A stretch of 64,000 nt of DNA from Myotis daubentonii (lineage: Eukaryota; Chordata; Mammalia; Chiroptera; Vespertilionidae): positions 70,329,754-70,393,753 of the forward strand of contig NC_081847.1 in the NCBI RefSeq assembly GCF_963259705.1, given 5' to 3'. The notes under the pieces were generated by a model. It did no database searches, had not been told where the DNA came from, and worked only from the letters and a program-made list of their open reading frames with translations. Shown here one piece after another: positions 58,932 to 64,000 of the stretch. Numbering within the stretch: the first letter of the stretch is position 1; each line of letters starts with the position of its first letter. Position numbers and translations under genes: made by a program.

Positions 58932-60265
58932 CCAAGCTGGCCACCTCTGCCCGCACTTCACCAGGCTGGCCACCTCTGCTCGCATTTCACCAGGCTGACC
59001 ACCTCCTCCCTGCACTTCACCAGGCTGGCCACCTCTGCTCGCATTTCACCAGGCTGGCCACCTCCTCCCTGCACTTCACCAGGCTGGCCACCTCCTCCCT
59101 GCACTTCACCAGTCTGGCCACCTCCTCCCTGCACTTCACCAGGCTGGCCACCTCTGCTCGCATTTCACCAGGCTGGCCACCTCTGCCCGCACTTCACCAG
59201 TCTGGCCCCCTCCTCCCTGCACTTCACCAGGCTGGCCACCTCTGCTCGCATTTCACCAGGCTGGCCACCTCTGCCCGCACTTCACCAGTCTGGCCCCCTC
59301 CTCCCTGCACTTCACCAGACTGGCCACCTCTGCCTGCACTTCACCAGTCTGGCCACCTCCTCCCTGCACTTCACCAGGCTGGCCACCTCCTCCCTGCACT
59401 TCACCAGGCTGGCCACCTCTGCCCGCACTTCACCAGGCTGGCCACCTCTGCCCGCACTTCACCAGGCTGGCCACCTCTGCCTGCACTTCACCAGGCTGGC
59501 CACCTCTGCCCGCACTTCACCAGGCTGGCCACCTCTGCCCGCACTTCACCAGGCTGGCCACCTCTGCCTGCACTTCACCAGGCTGACCACCTCCTCCCTG
59601 CACTTCACCAGGCTGGCCACCTCTGCTCGCATTTCACCAGGCTGGCCACCTCTGCCTGCACTTCACCAGGCTGGCCACCTCTGCCTGCACTTCACCAGGC
59701 TGACCACCTCCTCCCTGCACTTCACCAGGCTGGCCACCTCTGCCCGCACTTCACCAGGCTGGCCACCTCTGCCCGCACTTCACCAGGCTGGCCACCTCTG
59801 CCTGCACTTCACCAGGCTGGCCACCTCTGCCTGCACTTCACCAGGCTGACCACCTCCTCCCTGCACTTCACCAGGCTGGCCACCTCTGCTCGCATTTCAC
59901 CAGGCTGGCCACCTCTGCCCGCACTTCACCAGTCTGGCCCCCTCCTCCCTGCACTTCACCAGACTGGCCACCTCTGCCTGCACTTCACCAGTCTGGCCAC
60001 CTCCTCCCTGCACTTCACCAGGCTGGCCACCTCCTCCCTGCACTTCACCAGGCTGGCCACCTCTGCCCGCACTTCACCAGGCTGGCCACCTCTGCCCGCA
60101 CTTCACCAGGCTGGCCACCTCTGCCCGCACTTCACCAGGCTGGCCACCTCTGCCCGCACTTCACCAGGCTGGCCACCTCTGCCCGCACTTCACCAGGCTG
60201 GCCACCTCTGCCCGCACTTCACCAGGCTGGCCACCTCCTGCCCGCACTTCACCAGGCTGGCCACC
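58932..60265. repeat. 29/30-bp minisatellite, about 46 copies
   Basis: Tandem units built from GGCTGGCCACCTCTGCC and CGCACTTCACCA (29 bp), with a 30-bp variant CTCCTCCCTGCACTTCACCA and a GCTCGCATTTCACCA variant. A higher-order pattern is visible: blocks of variant units recur, for example 59135-59300 and 59875-59960. It is open in all plus-strand frames, producing a 571-codon frame with a 29-residue period, a consequence of the stop-free repeat. Confidence 0.96.
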
Positions 60266-61638
60266 TTTCACTCGTCCTTTAGGACTGGCTCAGGGCCACC
60301 CCTCGGGGAAGTCTGCTCCATCCTCTTCCCAATCCTACCCGGTGCGGTTTTCCTCCTCTGTTCCCACAGCACCCCGCCCTTCCCTCCACGGCAGCACTGG
60401 GAGTGTCTGTCCATCTGTCCGCCTCAGCCAAGCGGCTGCAAGCTCTGTGAGGAAGGGCAGCAGTTACCTTGTGCCCCAGCACCTGGCAGCTGGTGGCACG
60501 GGCTGACTCACCCAATCAGCTGGCTGAGCATGTCTCCCGGCTCTACTTCCTCACGTTTACTTTAGGACTTAATGTTTTATTTTTAGTTATAGATGGGGAC
60601 AGAGAGGCTCCGCAACCCTTTCCTTTTCGAGGTGGCCGAATACAGCCCCGCCTGCCACAGAAGGGCCCGCACTCACAGACACGCATTTGAGGAAGTACAC
60701 TGATCTCTACCATGTCCGTCCTAAAAAGCCAAGCTTGGGGAAAGTATCAACTCTCCTGCTTCCCACTGGTCATGCCAAGAGCTTCCTGCCTCCCCAGGGG
60801 CTCCCAAGATCCAGCTGCTCCTCCAGCTGTTGACTTATTTAAGTGCTGTGTTAAGGAAATGAAGGAGTAAATCTCTTTCCCTCACAGCCCAATTCAATCT
60901 ATCTTCACGTATGTCCCAAACCCAGCCATGGATCTCCCCTGGTCTGTCATCTCCCACCTGGCATCTTGCAGGAGCCTCCTAGCTGCTTCCCTCTCCCCCC
61001 ACCACGCCCCCCGCCCCTTGCTTCTGCTGCTGCCCCTACAGTCTGTTCTCCACACTTCCGCCAGAGCAAACCTTTTCAAATCTAAGTCAGAGCATGTCCA
61101 TTTCCAATAGTGCAACATATCTGGGTCAAGACCAAAGTCCTTACAGTGGCTTGTCAGGCCCCTAACAAGCTGCTCGCTTACCCGTTCCCTCTCTGACCCT
61201 CTCCTCCCTACACTGATAGCCAGCACAGCTCCTGCTTTTGCACCTCTCCCAGATGTCCTCATGGCTCTCCCATCCCCTGACTGTCTCATGTGAGAAAATG
61301 ATAACCCTGCTCCCTGCCCACCCCACTCCCACCCCAGTGCTCCTTATCCCTCTTCGGTTTTCTTTTCCTCCATGGCATTCATCTCTCTCTAACATTCTAC
61401 AGAATGTGTCTGCTTATTTTGATTATTGTCTGCTAGCTTATAAACCCCAGCAGAGAGGAATTTATGTCTGGTTTGGTCATTCATGAAGCATCCCCAGCAC
61501 CAACAGCAGAATAAAGCACAGAATAGGTGCTCAAGAAGCATCTGTTGAGTGGATGAAAGCTGGTTGCCCTGGGTCCTCCTTCTCCACCTCCTGCAGGTGT
61601 CATCACAAAAGGGCACTTCCTCCCTCCCATCCACATAC
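60266..61638. other. Region downstream of WFDC2 coding sequence
   Basis: Should hold the WFDC2 3' UTR exon on the minus strand, but no acceptor/poly(A) pair stands out. An inverted AATAAA (TTTATT) occurs near 60576. Confidence 0.35.
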
Positions 61639-61791
61639 CTCAGAAGACGGGTGTGACGCAGGACACCTTCCCGCAGCCATTGAGGCAGCATTTCATCTGG
61701 TCGGGACACTCGCTGTCCACCTGGCACTGGTCCCGGCAGAGGCCGAGCGGGGTCAAGGGTAAGTCCACTTTGGGGCAGGAGCCGGGCTTTT
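61639..61791 (-). CDS. WFDC2: WFDC2 (HE4), last coding exon: second WAP domain
   Basis: Secreted epithelial WAP protein HE4. Minus-strand exon: acceptor TTTTTCTATGAAG just right of 61791, coding 61791-61640, stop TGA at 61642-61640, one more base, then donor G|GTATGT. Phase 1 entry; 49 residues plus stop. Eight cysteines: [36 protein letters not shown] and [13 protein letters not shown] are almost identical to the human HE4 C-terminus (memory). The stop lies one base before a splice donor, so the 3' UTR is in a later exon. The first WAP domain and signal exons are not in the remaining 2.2 kb and must lie beyond the window. It is convergent with SPINT3, as in human. Confidence 0.95.
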
Positions 61792-62099
61792 CTTCATAGA
61801 AAAAGAAGTCAGGGGAAGTGGGCAGAGGACGTGCCAGGACATAAACACCTACCCACAGCCTGACCCCCACCGCCCCACACCCTGGAAGACCATCCGCAAA
61901 CCCCTCCCCCTCGGGCTCCCTCCACCATTGGTTTCAGAATCGCGGGACCCCAGCTCCAGAAATTCCCCAGAGGCCCAGGACTTCAGGCGCCACAGGAGAA
62001 CAGTGCTGCCCACATCACAGGGTTGTGAAAGCAAATGGGGCAATGTAGACCTGTATTAATTCTCTCTGAAAACGCAAACTCCTTTGCAACACGATAATT

Positions 62100-62330
62100 A
62101 TAATGAGTAACTAGAACAGTTCCCATTTTCTGAGCTCCTTCTGTGTGTCAGGTGTCATTCTAAGCACTTCTGTGCACTAACTTGTGTAGTGACTCAGCTA
62201 ATCCTCACAATAGTCCTAAAAGAAGAGGAGAGGCGTTGTTACTACTCCCTCAGGGCACAGATGAGGAAACCGAGGCACCAAGAGGTTAAGTAATTTGCTT
62301 AAGGGTAGGAGCAGGATTTGAAAGCCAGGA
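62100..62330 (+). mobile_element. MIR SINE
   Basis: TTCTGAGCTCCTTCTGTGTGTCAGG, GATGAGGAAACCGAGGC and AGGTTAAGTAATTTGC are MIR core and 3' landmarks. Confidence 0.82.
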
Positions 62331-62488
62331 ATCTGGCTTCAGAGTCTGTGTGCCCTGCACTGTGCTGCTTTGTAAACTGTAAAGTGCGGTGCACAATCTC
62401 TTTACTCACTCCCATATACCTGGTACACACTCCATGACTCCCCCAAGCACAGTCCTCATCCACACACAGCCAAGCATTCTCCATAAGA

Positions 62489-62511
62489 TACACACACACA
62501 CACACACACAC
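62489..62511 (+). repeat. Short (AC)n
   Basis: About 11 AC dinucleotides, near a MIR. Confidence 0.9.
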
Positions 62512-62730
62512 AGCTAAGGCTGCAGAGATATGCCACTTGCAATGCTCTTTGTGTAAATGCATTATCTCCTTTCATCCTCATGTCAAATATCTCCTCTATA
62601 GGGGATATTTCTAACCACATTCCTATCACAGATGAAGAAAATGAGGCACAGAGATGTGAAGGCACCACCCAACACCACACTGCTGGTCACAAGTAAAACC
62701 AAGGCCTGAGCCCAGCCTTCCAACATCCGT

Positions 62731-62731
<1 letters not shown>

Positions 62732-62814
<83 letters not shown>

Positions 62815-62819
62815 GCACA
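62732..62819 (+). repeat. (TC)n(AC)n compound microsatellite
   Basis: About 22 TC followed by about 20 AC dinucleotides with a few GC interruptions at the end. Confidence 0.97.
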
Positions 62820-63039
62820 CCCTACGCTCTGTTTCCTGGGTCAAGGAGAAGGGAACTCGGCTCATTCCCAGAAGCCCCAGGAGCAAGCCCAGCCAAACGT
62901 CGCCCCCAGGACAGGACTGAGTGCAGAAGACAGGGGGGGTGACTTCCTAGCACAGAGAAATCCATCCCTTTGAAAAAGGCTGGGCCTCTGGACACCCAGC
63001 TGCCAGCAGTTTACTGACAAAACAAGGCACTGGGGATAG

Positions 63040-63200
63040 AGTATCTGCTCTCTAACAAGACATCCTACACATATTACCTAATTTAGGCTTCATGTCACTC
63101 CTATAACATCTGAGTGAGAGACAAGAGAGCACAGGCTCGGAGAGGAAGTGACTCGCTCAGGATCACACAACTAGCAGGTAGCAGAACCAGGATTCTAGTT
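63040..63200 (+). mobile_element. MIR-like SINE
   Basis: GAGCACAGGCTCGGAGAGGAAGTGAC and AGGATCACACAACTAGCAGG are MIR 3' landmarks. Confidence 0.7.
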
Positions 63201-64000
63201 CAGGAGGCCACCTGGCCCGGGCCCTCTGCCTGCCTGTCTGTCCGTCTCAGACTCCACCTAACAGCAGAGACTCCTTGTTTTGGGGGGCGGGGGGCATCCA
63301 CCTCTCTCACCTGTCATCTACCTCTAGCTTCCTCTCCTGGTCTCCAGCTCTCTCCTCCTCCTCCCTCTGGCCCAGATTAAAGGCCTCCAGACCCAGGGGC
63401 CAGTCCTTTCTCTACCTCGCCCCTCCCTGATCACAAGTGTCTGAGGTCTCTCATTACAAACCATCCCAGCCCCTGCTGGCACCTTGGAGAAGTAACGAAG
63501 TATTCTCGGTAAGGACTAGTCATCTCAACAGTGGGTACCCCAGGTCAGAGCCCTGCGTCTATTCCTCAGTTCTCCCCGTGAGCACCCAGAAGCTAGGATT
63601 CCATGCAGCCTAATGCCACCCCCGACTCCGATGGGAGAGACTGCGGTCCCGCAAGTACTTTCCATGGAGCGCCCAGCGTTCCCGCATTCTCTCCCTCCAT
63701 CCCTACAGTGGAGGAGGTCGTTTTACCGAGGGGGAAGGGGGAGGCGTGCTCAGGGAAGAGTCCCAACTTTCGTCAAACCAGCGGAGCAAAAGGTGAACCC
63801 GCTGGCTATGCCTCCTGCTGAAGCGAGAGCTGGCATGCGAGCTGGGCCAGAACTTTCTCTCCTGGATCTGCAAGGTCGCCTCCGGCCCGGAGAATCACCC
63901 CGGATGGATGAGCGCCCCAGGCCTTGGAACCGGCTCGCTCGCCAGCTCTGAACAACGTCCCCGCTGTGCGTGCCCGGAAGCCCGTCACGCACCAGAGACT

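Larger units (their letters stand above)
61792..64000 (-). other. WFDC2 intron (upstream exons beyond window)
   Basis: Contains MIR copies (about 62100-62330, 62530-62710 and 63040-63200) and simple repeats. The last 400 bases are GC-rich with no WAP motif on either strand. Open frames here are unassigned. Confidence 0.65.

Noticed and set aside
58850..60565. 571-codon plus-strand open frame
   Set aside because: It runs over a 29/30-bp minisatellite open in all plus-strand frames. The peptide is a 29-residue period of three frames, with no signal, domain or splice logic.
61553..61762. Plus-strand frames opposite WFDC2
   Set aside because: Antisense shadow of the WFDC2 WAP exon.
63500..64000. 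WFDC2 first WAP or signal exon near the window's end
   Set aside because: GC-rich, but neither strand shows a CxxC-rich WAP pattern or a hydrophobic leader; those exons are presumed beyond 64000.

Overview
This is nuclear DNA from a mammal, almost certainly a vespertilionid (vesper) bat. The genes are split by GT-AG introns. The repeats are diagnostic of that family: tRNA-derived Ves-type SINEs, HeliBat-like Helitrons, SPIN and other non-autonomous hAT elements with 8-bp target-site duplications (TSDs), a Tc1/mariner-type MITE, an ORF1-only 'half-L1', and old L1, MIR and MER5 copies. No prokaryotic, CRISPR or phage-like system is present.

The window is a piece of the whey-acidic-protein / Kunitz inhibitor cluster that sits on human chromosome 20q13. 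In order: WFDC8 (+; WAP-Kunitz-WAP-WAP, exons from 8.6 to 15.95 kb), EPPIN (+; WAP-Kunitz, 22.55-26.87 kb), WFDC6 (+; WAP-Kunitz, 28.86-41.14 kb), SPINT3 (+; one Kunitz domain, 47.88-49.26 kb) and the last coding exon of WFDC2/HE4 (-; second WAP domain, 61.64-61.79 kb). Gene order and relative orientation match the human cluster. All are small, secreted, cysteine-rich proteins expected in reproductive-tract and epithelial fluids. They act as serine-protease inhibitors or antimicrobial factors, and the four Kunitz domains carry four different P1 residues (Lys, Met, Leu, Arg). EPPIN and WFDC6 are tandem paralogues whose exon sizes, intron sequence and upstream flanks are still alignable by eye. 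Unlike the human gene as I remember it, WFDC6 here keeps every WAP and Kunitz cysteine.

Layout: 0-8 kb is an old minus-strand L1 broken up by SINEs, a SPIN element and a perfect head-to-tail array of three Helitrons, followed by a truncated half-L1. 8-18 kb is WFDC8, with a mariner MITE, a Helitron, an nhAT, an AK4 retrocopy fragment and a duplicated putative 3' UTR exon. 18-22 kb is intergenic. 22-41 kb is the EPPIN-WFDC6 pair, with a half-L1 and an L1 carrying an AMZ2 retropseudogene in WFDC6 intron 1. 41-47.9 kb is intergenic and holds an nhAT element interrupted by a solo ERV LTR. 49.3-54.7 kb is GC-rich, with kb-scale and 40-bp-scale tandem repeats. 58.9-60.3 kb is a 29/30-bp minisatellite. 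61.6 kb to the end is WFDC2 exon 3 and part of the intron before it.

I found no clearly new biological system. The most unusual structures are the abutting Helitron array, the intact WFDC6 inhibitor, the young-looking ORF1-only retroposon, and the LTR nested within a DNA transposon.
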